63,707 bases of DNA from Bacillota bacterium (GTDB lineage: Bacteria; Bacillota; Clostridia; Christensenellales; DTU072): assembly GCA_009781445.1 (NCBI GenBank), contig WQYD01000005.1, positions 1-63,707 of the forward strand. Direction: 5' to 3'. Within the stretch, counting starts at the first letter, position 1. Every line of letters starts with the position of its first letter. Shown here piece by piece: positions 24,626-33,085 of the stretch. The position numbers and the translations under genes are program-made. The notes under the pieces are model-generated. The model was not told the origin of the DNA. It searched no databases and saw only the letters and a list, made by a program, of their open reading frames with translations.

Positions 24626-25895
24626 AGCAAACAAGAAAAGGGAATATGAATTTATTAAGGAAATCCGTTCCCGTGCAGAGGAAACGGATAAGCAAATTGA
24701 AGCTGAGGTGCGGGACATTTTAACAGCAGTTAAAACCTTTGGCGATATGGCGGTTCTTGAATTTTCAAAGCGGTTTGATAACGCACGCGAAATCAAAACC
24801 TTTACCAAGGAAGATTTTGCAAAAGCGTACGAACAGGTTCCCAAAAAGCTGAAATCGGCACTGCAAACTGCCACAAACATGATAACTGAGTTTCACAAAA
24901 AGCAGTTAACAAAGGGCTTTAAAATAGCTAAAAACGGCTATGAACTTGGGCAAACTGTAAGGGGACTTGAACGCGTGGTTGTGTACGCGCCTTGCGGAAC
25001 GGCAGGCTATTTTTCTTCCGTGCTAATGGCGGTTATTCCTGCAAAAATTGCAGGGGTTAAGGATATAGTAATAATGTCCCCCCCGCCTAAAAACGGCGAA
25101 GTTAACCAATATATTTTGGCTTCCGCGCACATTGCAGGGGCAGATTCTATGGTGCTTGTGGGCGGTGCGCACGGTATCGGCGCGTTCGCGTACGGCACAG
25201 AAAGCATACCGCGTGCGGATAAAATTGTGGGGCCGGGTAACGCTTATGTAGCCACGGCAAAAAAACTTGTGTACGGCGCGGTGGGCGTGGATATGATTGC
25301 AGGCCCAAGCGATATCACGATTATCGCAGACGAAAGCGCGAACCCCAAGTTCGTTGCCTCAGATTTGTTATCCCAAGCAGAACACGATAAATTGTCCTCA
25401 GCAATCCTCTTAACCACTTCGCAAACGCTTGCAGAAAAGGTAAAAGCGGAACTTGAGGCGCGCGCCTTAAATGAAAAGAGGCTTGAATATATTAAGCCCG
25501 CAATTGAAAATTACAGCGGAATAATCGTGTGCAAAAGTGAAAATCAATGCGTGGAACTCGCTAACCTTATCGCACCCGAACACCTTGAAATTTTAACTGT
25601 AAAACCCCGCGCAATCTTTAAAAAGATTAAAAACGCAGGTAGCGTATTCCTTGGCGAATATTCCACAGAACCCCTTGGCGATTATATCGCAGGGCTTAAC
25701 CACACACTGCCCACAAGCGGAACGGCACGGTTTTGTTCGGCATTATCCGTAGACGATTTTGTGAAAAAAATTCAATATATGGAATTTAACCGCGAAGCCT
25801 TTAACGAACTTGCCGAAAAAGCCTCATATATGGCGGAATGCGAAGGATTGTTTGCACACGCGGAAGCGATAAGAGTGAGAGGGGTTAGGGAATAA
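24609..25895 (+). CDS. hisD: Histidinol dehydrogenase
   Basis: A 428-residue zinc enzyme that oxidises histidinol to histidine in two NAD-dependent steps. Family motifs: VVYAPCGTAGYFSSVLM, GPGNAYVATAKKLVYG, GVDMIAGPSD, LLSQAEHD (zinc ligands Gln and His), APEHLEI (catalytic His), and FAHAEAIRVR near the C-terminus. The usual AGPSE/AGPTE has Asp instead of Glu here, a conservative change. It overlaps the hisZG end; the next gene hisC is separated by a 139-nt repeat. Confidence 0.96.
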   Translation: MIRIIKANKKREYEFIKEIRSRAEETDKQIEAEVRDILTAVKTFGDMAVLEFSKRFDNAREIKTFTKEDFAKAYEQVPKKLKSALQTATNMITEFHKKQLTKGFKIAKNGYELGQTVRGLERVVVYAPCGTAGYFSSVLMAVIPAKIAGVKDIVIMSPPPKNGEVNQYILASAHIAGADSMVLVGGAHGIGAFAYGTESIPRADKIVGPGNAYVATAKKLVYGAVGVDMIAGPSDITIIADESANPKFVASDLLSQAEHDKLSSAILLTTSQTLAEKVKAELEARALNEKRLEYIKPAIENYSGIIVCKSENQCVELANLIAPEHLEILTVKPRAIFKKIKNAGSVFLGEYSTEPLGDYIAGLNHTLPTSGTARFCSALSVDDFVKKIQYMEFNREAFNELAEKASYMAECEGLFAHAEAIRVRGVRE

Positions 25896-26028
25896 GTACG
25901 AAGTACAAGGTACGAATTGAGGTTAATTCAGAATTCAGAATTCAGAATGCAGAATTATGGATTAATTAACTAATAATGATATTTAGATTCCAACCCTGTA
26001 TCCTGCAACCTGCAACCTGCACCCTAAA
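25896..26028. repeat. Word-mosaic repeat inside the his operon (copy 4)
   Basis: Begins at the hisD stop codon: GTACGAAGTACAAGGTACGA, then AATTCAGAATTCAGAATTCAG, AATGATATTTAGATTCC and CCTGCAA tandem repeats. It ends 7 nt before the hisC ATG and leaves hisC without a visible ribosome binding site. Confidence 0.8.
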
Positions 26029-26034
26029 ACAATT

Positions 26035-27060
26035 ATGTTTAAACTTGAACAAAGACTACAAAACTTCAAACCCTATGAACCCGATACGGCGGAATACCGA
26101 ATTCGTTTTGATGTAAACGAATCTTTTATAAAGCCCGATAAAGGGGCTTGCGAAAGGTTTGCCTCAAAACTTAGCGCGATAGATTTTAACCGATACCCCG
26201 ATCCTTATTGCTTTAAACTTACAAGGCTTTATGCGGATTATTTAGGTGTTAATGAAAATCAAGTGGTGGTGGGCAACGGTTCAGACGAACTTTTAAGCCT
26301 GATAGCCACTGCGTTTTTAAAGGATAACGGTAAAGTTTTAACACTTAAGCCTGATTTTCCTATGTATAAATTCTATTCCTCTTTAAGGCGGGCAGAGGTT
26401 TGCGAAGAAGAAAAGAAAGGAACTTTAGCTGAAATTGCAAAAAAAGTTAAGCCCGATATAATCTTTTTTTCCAATCCTTGCAACCCCACGGGTGCAGTGA
26501 TTAAAAAAGAAGAAGTGCTAAATCTTTTAAAGGAAACTTCCGCGCTTGTGGTGGCAGACGAAGCCTATATGGATTTTTGCGGTGAAAGTGTGGTTAGCTA
26601 TACTAAGGATTTTAATAACCTTATAGTAACAAGAACGCTTAGCAAAGCGGGGGGCATTGCAAGCGCAAGAGTGGGCTTTGCCGTGGCAAATGAGGAAACA
26701 ATCAGTGTGCTTAAAGCGGTTAAATCACCCTATAATGTGAACGCGCTTAGCCAAGCCTTTGCCGAAGCGGTGCTTGAGGATAAGGAACAATTTTTAAAAA
26801 ATATTGCTTTAATCAAAGCGTCAAAGGAAAGTTTGTTCAAAGGGCTTTCGGCAATCAAAACGGTGCTTAAAAGCCCCTTTACGCCTCAAGAATCAGGCGC
26901 AAACTTTATATATATCAAAACTGATAAAAGTGGCGAAATCAAGCAACTTTTGAAAGAAAAGGGCATGGCAGTGAGGGCTTTTGAGGGATTTTTAAGGATA
27001 AATGCAGGTAGCGAAAGCGAAAATAAAGAATTATTGGAGGTGCTGAATGAGAACAGCTGA
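26035..27060 (+). CDS. hisC: Histidinol-phosphate aminotransferase
   Basis: A 341-residue PLP aminotransferase converting imidazole acetol phosphate to histidinol phosphate. Motifs: RFDVNES near the start, RYPDPYCFKLTR, GNGSDELLSLI, SNPCNPTG, VADEAYMDF and TLSKAGGIASARVGF with the PLP Lys; the C-terminus has LRINAGSESEN. The ATG at 26035 directly follows a dispersed repeat and shows no Shine-Dalgarno site, so translation may be weak or depend on other features. It overlaps hisB by 14 nt. Confidence 0.95.
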   Translation: MFKLEQRLQNFKPYEPDTAEYRIRFDVNESFIKPDKGACERFASKLSAIDFNRYPDPYCFKLTRLYADYLGVNENQVVVGNGSDELLSLIATAFLKDNGKVLTLKPDFPMYKFYSSLRRAEVCEEEKKGTLAEIAKKVKPDIIFFSNPCNPTGAVIKKEEVLNLLKETSALVVADEAYMDFCGESVVSYTKDFNNLIVTRTLSKAGGIASARVGFAVANEETISVLKAVKSPYNVNALSQAFAEAVLEDKEQFLKNIALIKASKESLFKGLSAIKTVLKSPFTPQESGANFIYIKTDKSGEIKQLLKEKGMAVRAFEGFLRINAGSESENKELLEVLNENS

Positions 27061-27625
27061 AATTAAAAGAGAAACTAAGGAAACCAAAATAAGCGTTATT
27101 TTGAATCTTGACGGAAGCGGTAAAGCAAATATTGCCACTGGCATAGGCTTTTTTGATCATATGTTAACCGCTTTTGCCACGCACAGCGGAATTGATTTAG
27201 AGGTGAAAGCGGTAGGCGATACCAATGTGGACACTCACCACACCGTTGAGGATACGGGCATTCTTATCGGCAAAGCCATAAAAACCGCGCTTGGCGATAA
27301 AAAAGGAATCGTGCGCTTTGCTGATTGCAATATCCCCATGGACGAAGCCTTGGGTTTTTGCGCCTTGGATATTTCGGGCAGAGGACACCTTGAATTTTTT
27401 GCACGGTTTAACCACAAGAATATCGGCGACTTTGAATCCGATTCCTGTGAAGAATTCTTCCGCGCGCTTGCCTTAAATGCGGAAATTACATTGCACTTGA
27501 GGGCAGTTTACGGAAATAACGATCACCATATTGCAGAGGCATTATTCAAGGCAACGGCAAGGTGCTTTCGGACAGCTTTAAAGGTTGAGGGAAAAAGCAT
27601 TCCTTCCACAAAGGGTTCATTATGA
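27047..27625 (+). CDS. hisB: Imidazoleglycerol-phosphate dehydratase
   Basis: A 192-residue monofunctional IGPD with the two metal-binding histidine motifs: DTHHTVEDTGI and NDHHIAEALFK, plus GIGFFDHMLTAFATH near residue 35. No histidinol phosphatase domain is attached. GGAGG is placed 5-6 nt before the ATG at 27047, inside the end of hisC. It overlaps hisA by 4 nt (ATGA), leaving no room for hisH, which is commonly found here. Confidence 0.97.
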   Translation: MRTAEIKRETKETKISVILNLDGSGKANIATGIGFFDHMLTAFATHSGIDLEVKAVGDTNVDTHHTVEDTGILIGKAIKTALGDKKGIVRFADCNIPMDEALGFCALDISGRGHLEFFARFNHKNIGDFESDSCEEFFRALALNAEITLHLRAVYGNNDHHIAEALFKATARCFRTALKVEGKSIPSTKGSL

Positions 27626-28338
27626 TAATATATCCTGCTATTGATTTGCTTGACGGCAAATGCGTGCGCCTTTACAAGGGCGATTATGAAAAGGTTGAAC
27701 AGGTGGCGGATTGCCCCTTTGCCACTGCTGAAAAATTTACTCTGGCAGGCGCAACGCATTTGCATGTGGTGGATTTAAACGCTTCCAAAAACGGCGAACG
27801 CGTTAATCACGAGATTATCAAAAAACTTGCTAAGTCGGGCTTAAAGGTGCAAACAGGCGGTGGAATCAGGAATCGTGATTCAATTCTTGCCTCACTTGAC
27901 GCAGGCGTATCACGCGTGATTATCGGTTCAAAAGCAGTTGAGGACAGGGAATTTTTAATAAATTCCTTAAAGGAATTCGGGGATAAAATTATCGTGGGGG
28001 TTGACGCTGAGAACGGAATTGTGAAAACCGCAGGTTGGCTTAAAAGTAGCGGAATCAATTATCTTGGTTTTATTAAGGAAATTGACTCTCTTGGCGTTAG
28101 AACCGTGGTGTTTACCGATATATCAAAAGACGGCACTTTGGGCGGTGTTTCCCTTGAAAGTTACAAAATATTGAAAAAAGAAACAAAATTGAATGTTATA
28201 GCAAGTGGCGGGGTTAAGGATTTAAGCGACATTGAGGCTTTAAAGCAAATAGGGGTTTATGGCGCAATTTGCGGAAAAAGCCTTTACGCTGGAACGCTTA
28301 ACCTTGCTAAAGCTGTGGCAGTTGCGGGGCAAAAATGA
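27622..28338 (+). CDS. hisA: ProFAR isomerase (1-(5-phosphoribosyl)-5-[...]imidazole-4-carboxamide isomerase)
   Basis: A 238-residue TIM barrel catalysing the Amadori isomerisation of ProFAR to PRFAR. Catalytic Asp residues lie in PAIDLLDGKCVRLYKGD and in GVDAENG; phosphate-binding loops are QTGGGIR and ASGGVK, and TDISKDGT matches the family. ATGA overlaps with hisB and hisF on both sides show tight translational coupling. Confidence 0.97.
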   Translation: MIIYPAIDLLDGKCVRLYKGDYEKVEQVADCPFATAEKFTLAGATHLHVVDLNASKNGERVNHEIIKKLAKSGLKVQTGGGIRNRDSILASLDAGVSRVIIGSKAVEDREFLINSLKEFGDKIIVGVDAENGIVKTAGWLKSSGINYLGFIKEIDSLGVRTVVFTDISKDGTLGGVSLESYKILKKETKLNVIASGGVKDLSDIEALKQIGVYGAICGKSLYAGTLNLAKAVAVAGQK

Positions 28339-29078
28339 AAAAAATTATACCGTGCCTTGATATTAAAAACGGCAGAGTGGTTAAAGGCGTACAATTTGAA
28401 TCACTTAAGGACGCAGGCGATCCTGCTTCCTGCGCCAAGGCTTATGCGTTGCAAGGGGCAGACGAAATTGTGCTTTTGGATATATCCGCAACCACTGAAA
28501 ACAGGAAATCCGTGCTTACCGAAACAATTAAAAGCGTGCGCCAAGAAGTAAGCGTGCCTATCACCGTGGGTGGCGGAATTTCAACGCTAAAAGATATTGA
28601 AGCCATTTTGAATGCAGGTGCAACCAAGGTGGGCATAAATTCGGCGTCAGTTAAAAATCCCAATCTCATAAATGAAGCCTCAAAAGCATTCGGCAGTTCT
28701 AAAATTGTGATTGCAATTGATTGTAAAAAGGTTAATGAGGTGTATAATGTACTTATTAACGGTGGCTTCACGGATACTGGCTTAAATGCTGTTGATTGGG
28801 CTAAAGAGGTTGAAAGGCGGGGCGCAGGGGAAATTTTACTTACCTCTTTTGATAAAGACGGCACTAAAGGCGGTTACGACATTGCTATCACTAAGCAGGT
28901 GGCAAGCGCGGTTTCAATTCCTGTGATTGCTTCGGGCGGTGTGGGGAAAATTGAGGATTTTCTTGAAGTTTTTACCAAAACCAATGCTAAGTCCGCACTT
29001 GGGGCAAGCGTGTTTCACTTCGGTGAGTTAACTGTTAATCAAATCAAAAATTACTTAAGCGAGAACGGTGTTCAGTGA
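28335..29078 (+). CDS. hisF: Imidazole glycerol phosphate synthase, cyclase subunit
   Basis: A 247-residue TIM barrel that makes imidazole glycerol phosphate and AICAR from PRFAR and ammonia. Motifs: [17 protein letters not shown] with the catalytic Asp, TVGGGIS, AIDCKK with the second Asp position, [14 protein letters not shown] and [11 protein letters not shown]. Ammonia normally comes from the HisH glutaminase, whose gene is not in this operon. It overlaps hisA by 4 nt. Confidence 0.97.
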   Translation: MKKIIPCLDIKNGRVVKGVQFESLKDAGDPASCAKAYALQGADEIVLLDISATTENRKSVLTETIKSVRQEVSVPITVGGGISTLKDIEAILNAGATKVGINSASVKNPNLINEASKAFGSSKIVIAIDCKKVNEVYNVLINGGFTDTGLNAVDWAKEVERRGAGEILLTSFDKDGTKGGYDIAITKQVASAVSIPVIASGGVGKIEDFLEVFTKTNAKSALGASVFHFGELTVNQIKNYLSENGVQ

Positions 29079-29082
29079 TAAC

Positions 29083-29091
29083 TGCTATAAT
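29083..29091 (+). promoter_or_regulatory. Extended -10 element just before hisI
   Basis: TGC-TATAAT is a consensus extended -10 box. Its last base is 6 nt before the hisI ATG, so a transcript from it would begin at or next to the start codon (leaderless). No -35 match is seen. It could give extra hisI-hisE expression inside the operon. Confidence 0.45.
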
Positions 29092-29097
29092 AGTATT

Positions 29098-29421
29098 ATG
29101 GATAATAGGAATCTTTTTCAAAAAGAAAAACAAGGGTTAATCCCTGCTATTGTGCAGGATTATGAAACGAGGGAAGTGCTAATGCTTGCCTATATGAACG
29201 AGGAAAGTTTTAATTTAACGCTTGAAACTGGCTTTACTCATTTTTTCAGCCGTTCGCGGAATTGCCTTTGGAAAAAGGGCGAAACCACGGGGCATGTGCA
29301 ACTTGTGAAAGAAATCATAACCGATTGTGATAATGACACTTTGCTAATCCTTGTGAACCAAACAGGGGTTGCCTGCCACACGGGTAGCAGGACTTGCTTC
29401 TTTAACAGCATTAAAAAATAA
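29098..29421 (+). CDS. hisI: Phosphoribosyl-AMP cyclohydrolase
   Basis: A 107-residue zinc/magnesium hydrolase opening the adenine ring of PR-AMP. Motifs: [47 protein letters not shown] and [10 protein letters not shown], which carry the metal-binding Cys, His and Asp residues. I choose ATG 29098 (protein begins MDNRNLFQ) over GTG 29068 because it gives the usual N-terminus. There is no ribosome binding site; an extended -10 box lies 6 nt upstream. HisI and HisE are separate genes here, not fused. Confidence 0.93.
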   Translation: MDNRNLFQKEKQGLIPAIVQDYETREVLMLAYMNEESFNLTLETGFTHFFSRSRNCLWKKGETTGHVQLVKEIITDCDNDTLLILVNQTGVACHTGSRTCFFNSIKK

Positions 29422-29442
29422 TCAAAAAACAAACTTACAATT

Positions 29443-29766
29443 ATGGAAAATGTACTAAACGAACTTTATAATATTATAGCCAAAAGAAAGGCGGAATTCA
29501 ATAGCGGTGCGGAAGTGGAAAAATCCCACACAATCCGTTGCTTTCAAGAAGGGCTTGATTATATTCTTAAAAAATGCGGTGAAGAATGCGCCGAAACCAT
29601 AATTTCCGCCAAAAACGGCGATAAGCAAGAAATCATTTCCGAAACGGCAGATCTCTTTTATCACCTCATGGTTATGCTTGCTTATAAAGATATTCCGCTT
29701 TCAGATCTTTTTGCCGAACTAAACAAACGCGCCCAAAAACAAGGAAACATAAAAGAAAGGCGATAA
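29443..29766 (+). CDS. hisE: Phosphoribosyl-ATP pyrophosphatase
   Basis: A 107-residue all-helical MazG-like enzyme removing pyrophosphate from PR-ATP. The metal site is in LKKCGEECAETIISAKNG and ETADLFYHLMVML. It is the last his gene, 21 nt after hisI, with no clear Shine-Dalgarno site. Its last ~20 coding bases are partly copied again at about 30083-30107, next to the second copy of a structured repeat. Confidence 0.95.
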   Translation: MENVLNELYNIIAKRKAEFNSGAEVEKSHTIRCFQEGLDYILKKCGEECAETIISAKNGDKQEIISETADLFYHLMVMLAYKDIPLSDLFAELNKRAQKQGNIKERR

Positions 29767-30006
29767 GCTACGCTCAGAGTGCAATAAATCCCCTTGGTAT
29801 TTCTTGCACTCTGCTGAGGGGGCAAAAGTTCGTAATTACTCACCGCCTGCCCCCTCTATTGCCGATAAATCGGCAACATTCACCCCTCAGCGCGGATTTA
29901 TTCACGCGCTACGCGCTAAAATCCGTAAGGGGTGTCGGCAAAAAGTGCGATTTTTACCGCCACGCTTGCTACCGCAAGCACCCGTAGTTTACTCTGTTAG
30001 CAGTCT
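29767..30006 (+). repeat. Structured repeat T1 after hisE
   Basis: About 240 bp of stems with no gene. Stems seen: 29775-29784 with 29804-29813 (10 bp), GAGGGGGCA/TGCCCCCTC, GCCGATAAATCGGC, GCGGATTTAT...AAAATCCGT, CGG.AAAAA-GTGCGA-TTTTT.CCG, and CTTGC-TACC-GCAAG. A second copy (T2) has different bases in several stems but keeps the pairing. It may be a non-coding RNA, a bidirectional terminator between convergent hisE and gdhA, or a miniature transposon. Confidence 0.6.
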
Positions 30007-30108
30007 AAGAAGGAAGTTATTGGCTTCATGAAATACCTATCCCCCAACCAAAAAGACGCGATATTAAATTTGTACAAGAAGTAAGGAAACATAAAAAGGC
30101 GGTAAGCT

Positions 30109-30355
30109 ACAGAGTGATAACAAATCCCTGCGGGCTTTCTTATCACTCTGCTGAGGGGGCAATCGTTCGTAATTACTCACCGCCTGCCCCCTCTATTGCC
30201 GATAAATCGGCAACATTCACCCCTCAGCGCGGATTTATTCACGCGCTACGCGCTAAAATCCGTAAGGTGAAAAACAAAAAAGTGCGATTTTTTGTTTTTC
30301 CTTTGCTACCGCAAGTACCATAATTTTCGTTGCAACAGTCTAAAAGCGGTACGGC
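30109..30355 (+). repeat. Structured repeat T2
   Basis: Second copy of T1. The middle (about 30156-30262) is nearly identical to T1, while the outer stems differ by paired changes: 30110-30120 pairs with 30140-30150 (11 bp), and a perfect 13-bp stem 30269-30281/30288-30300 closes the same GTGCGA loop as in T1. Between T1 and T2 a possible 18-codon frame begins at ATG 30028; I do not support it as a gene. Confidence 0.6.
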
Positions 30356-31642
30356 TTAAATCCAACCGCGTTTTTTCATGCTTTCCACAACTCTTGTTAC
30401 TGAAATTGCGTAAGCGGCGTCCCTTAAGGTTAAGGATTTATCTTTGGCGAAAGCGTACATGGATTCAAATGCTTTAGTCATAATATACTCAAGTTTTTCA
30501 AACACTTCTTCTTTGCCCCAATAGTAATTCGTATTGTTTTGCACTTGTTCAAAGTAACTGCAAGTTACACCGCCTGCACTGCACAAAATATCTGGCACGG
30601 CTTTAATTCCGCGTGCGTTGTAAACTGCGTCTGCTTCGGCGGTGGTGGGGCCGTTTGCGCCCTCAAGGATATATTTAACTTTTTTAGAAATCCCTTCCAC
30701 ATTGGCAGAAGTAATTTGGTTTTCAAGCGCGGCGGGTATTAAAATTGTTACCTCTTGGGTTAGCCATTCCGCACCGTCAAGAACTTCGTAGCCAAGCCCT
30801 TTTGCCTTTGTTTTATCAATACTGCCGAATGCGTCAGATATGCTGGCAAGTTCACTTGGCAAGCAACCCGCCGTTTTGCGGAATGTGTAAGCCTTTTTAT
30901 CTGTGTTGTCCCAGCAGGAAACTGCTATAATCTTGCCACCCAAATCGTGGTACATACGCGCGGCGTATTCGGCAACCTTGCCAAAGCCTTGAATGCTTGC
31001 GGTTGTTTTTTTAATATCCACGCCCTCGGCTTTCAAAAGTGCCTTAAGTGTGTAAATAACGCCGTAGCCCGTGGCTTCGGTGCGCCCGAGTGAACCGCCG
31101 AACCCCGCAGGCTTTCCTGTGATAACACCTGGGTAGCGTGCGCCTGTAATGGTTTCATATTCGTCAAGCATCCACATCATGTGTTGCCCGTTCGTCATAA
31201 CATCGGGCGCGGGGATATCAATCTCATGTCCTATTTCCTTATAAACGGCACGAATATATCCACGGCAAAGCCTTTCTTGTTCGGATAAACTCATAATGCG
31301 CGGATCGCACACCACACCGCCTTTGCCACCGCCGAGGGGGATATCCACCACGGCGCACTTCCATGTCATGCCCATGCTTAAAGCGCGAACGGTGTCTGCC
31401 GTTTCGTCTGGCGCGAACCTTATTCCGCCTTTTCCGGGGCCTCTGGAATCATTGTGCCTCATTCTGAAACCCTTAAAAACTTGGGTTGTGCCGTTATCCA
31501 TTTTCACGGGAATGTTGAAATGAAGTTCTTTCATGGGGGTGCGCAATAAATCCTTTGTACCCTCATTTAGCTTTAAGAAATCCGCAACCTTATCAAATTG
31601 CGCTTGTGCGTTTTTTAAAAAATCTGCCCCTGTTTTACCCAT
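30356..31642 (-). CDS. gdhA: Glutamate dehydrogenase
   Basis: A 428-residue Glu/Leu/Phe/Val-type dehydrogenase making glutamate from 2-oxoglutarate and ammonia (or the reverse). Motifs: RMRHNDSRGPGKGGIRF, MTWKCAVVDIPLGGGKGGV with the catalytic Lys, PAPDVMTNGQHMMWM, and a Rossmann loop GFGKVAEYAA. NADP versus NAD use cannot be fixed. I place the start at ATG 31642: AAGGA precedes it, and the longer frame from 31708 would begin inside the -35 box of the gene's own promoter. It ends convergently with the his operon. Confidence 0.95.
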   Translation of the reverse strand: MGKTGADFLKNAQAQFDKVADFLKLNEGTKDLLRTPMKELHFNIPVKMDNGTTQVFKGFRMRHNDSRGPGKGGIRFAPDETADTVRALSMGMTWKCAVVDIPLGGGKGGVVCDPRIMSLSEQERLCRGYIRAVYKEIGHEIDIPAPDVMTNGQHMMWMLDEYETITGARYPGVITGKPAGFGGSLGRTEATGYGVIYTLKALLKAEGVDIKKTTASIQGFGKVAEYAARMYHDLGGKIIAVSCWDNTDKKAYTFRKTAGCLPSELASISDAFGSIDKTKAKGLGYEVLDGAEWLTQEVTILIPAALENQITSANVEGISKKVKYILEGANGPTTAEADAVYNARGIKAVPDILCSAGGVTCSYFEQVQNNTNYYWGKEEVFEKLEYIMTKAFESMYAFAKDKSLTLRDAAYAISVTRVVESMKKRGWI

Positions 31643-31679
31643 GTTTTTAAATTCCTTTTTGTTTTTCTGTAATGAACAA

Positions 31680-31708
31680 ATTATACTTTTTTTTACGCCT
31701 AAATGCAA
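31680..31708 (-). promoter_or_regulatory. Promoter of gdhA
   Basis: On the minus strand TTGCAT (31703-31708) and TATAAT (31680-31685) are separated by exactly 17 nt, 37 nt before the gdhA ATG. This supports the shorter gdhA start. Confidence 0.75.
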
Positions 31709-31838
31709 TTACATTAAAAAAGATTTTTAAAATATTCCGCTTGGGAATTTGGTTAAGAGAGGGCAGAGGGCATTCACCCCAAAATTATATAAAGCATATA
31801 TAGTAGAGAAACGAAATCGTGGCTTTATTTATGAGGAT

Positions 31839-32390
31839 ATGTTGCTTAAGATTATTTTAATTGCGCTTGGGTTAAGCGCGGATTCATTTGCCGTGGCGGT
31901 TTGCCTTGGGCTAAAGATAAAAAATTCCTCAGGCAAGGAAGCATTTTTCGTGGGGCTTTATTTCGGGGTTTTTCAAGCGGTTATGCTTCTTTTGGGGTTT
32001 TATACCGCTTCGGTTTTTCGTAGCAACCTTCAAACTATCGGGCAATGGCTTGCAGTTGCCGTGCTTGTGATTCTTGGGTTAAAAACTGCCTTGGGCGCAT
32101 TTAAAAAGGAAAAGGGCGGAAGCGAAAAAGAATTTAGCTTAAGCCCCCTTAAAATGATACCGCTTTCGCTTGCCACAAGCACAGACGCGCTTGCCGTGGG
32201 TGCATCTTTGGTGTTTTTAAATATCAGCATTGCACCTGCCACGGTTTTAATAGGCACAGTCGCATTCGTTTTTTCGGCTATCGGGGTTAAACTTGGCAAC
32301 CTTTCCACCAAAAAAATCAAGCGTGTGGCGGAACTTTTGGGCGGAATAATCTTAATTATAATGGGAATTTTGATTCCTTTAAACTTCTGA
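31839..32390 (+). CDS. mntP: MntP-type manganese efflux pump
   Basis: A 183-residue membrane protein with six hydrophobic helices in two homologous halves, as in MntP (DUF204). Characteristic Asp-containing motifs: LGLSADSFAVAVCLGL in the first half and LATSTDALAVGASL in the second. It should export Mn2+. I choose ATG 31839 because the conserved sequence starts there; GAGG lies very close upstream. The first 90 codons' worth of upstream open frame is intergenic. I looked for a yybP-ykoY manganese riboswitch upstream and did not find it. It ends convergently with ung, overlapping 12 nt. Confidence 0.92.
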   Translation: MLLKIILIALGLSADSFAVAVCLGLKIKNSSGKEAFFVGLYFGVFQAVMLLLGFYTASVFRSNLQTIGQWLAVAVLVILGLKTALGAFKKEKGGSEKEFSLSPLKMIPLSLATSTDALAVGASLVFLNISIAPATVLIGTVAFVFSAIGVKLGNLSTKKIKRVAELLGGIILIIMGILIPLNF

Positions 32391-33065
32391 TTTTATATTC
32401 GGAATTTGCCAATCAATAGGGACTACCCCGAGTTCTTTTAAAATTTTATTAGTTTTAGAAAAATGTGAAGAACCGAAAAATCCGCTGTAAGCCGAAAGGG
32501 GCGAAGGGTGCGGTGCTTCAAGAATAAAGTGGTTGGGGTTAGTGATAAGGGGCTTTTTTGCGCGTGCGTTTGCCCCCCACAAAAGAAACACAATGGGCGA
32601 TTTCCTTTCGTTAAGGCGGGATATAATGGAATCGGTAAGTGTTTCCCAACCTTGGTTTCTGTGTGAAAGAGGTTGATTTTTCCTAACGGTTAAAATAGTG
32701 TTTAATAAAAGCACACCTTGATTTGCCCAGCTTTGCAAGAATCCGTTATTAGGCATAAAGCACCCTAAATCGCTTTGCAATTCCTTAAAAATATTTAAAA
32801 GTGAGGGTGGAATGGCAATTCCTTCCTTAACCGAAAAGCACATACCGTGCGCTTCGTTCGGGTTGTGGTAAGGATCTTGCCCGATTATAACCGCCTTCAC
32901 GCTTTCGTAAGGCGTGGCTTTTAAGGCATTAAAAATGTCGTGCTTGTTAGGAAAAACCGTAAATCCGTTATATTCGCTGATTAAAAAACTTCTTAACCGC
33001 TTATAATATTCTGATTCAAATTCACCCTTTAGAATTAAATCCCAATCGTTGCCAAGATTAACCAT
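32379..33065 (-). CDS. ung: Uracil-DNA glycosylase (family 1)
   Basis: A 228-residue uracil-DNA glycosylase that removes uracil from DNA as the first step of base excision repair. Motifs: GQDPYHNPNEAHGM with the catalytic Asp, LLLNTILTVRKNQPLSH, FLLWGANARAKK and HPSPLSAYSGFFGSSHFS with the catalytic His. Normal length. It follows the lipoprotein gene by 20 nt on the minus strand, probably as read-through operon partner. Confidence 0.96.
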   Translation of the reverse strand: MVNLGNDWDLILKGEFESEYYKRLRSFLISEYNGFTVFPNKHDIFNALKATPYESVKAVIIGQDPYHNPNEAHGMCFSVKEGIAIPPSLLNIFKELQSDLGCFMPNNGFLQSWANQGVLLLNTILTVRKNQPLSHRNQGWETLTDSIISRLNERKSPIVFLLWGANARAKKPLITNPNHFILEAPHPSPLSAYSGFFGSSHFSKTNKILKELGVVPIDWQIPNIKSEV

Positions 33066-33085
33066 AGCTTATAATTCTTCTTGTG

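Noticed and set aside
30028-30084. An 18-codon frame between T1 and T2 with a GAAGGAAG upstream
   Set aside because: Too short to support without conservation; it may be a remnant from the tandem duplication.
29804-30323. Repeated 60-75-codon frames in the T1 and T2 elements
   Set aside because: The two copies differ by paired stem changes, not by synonymous codon changes, so the conservation is structural.
31709-31838. yybP-ykoY manganese riboswitch upstream of mntP
   Set aside because: The conserved loop sequences and GGGGAG-type core are not visible in the 130 bases upstream.
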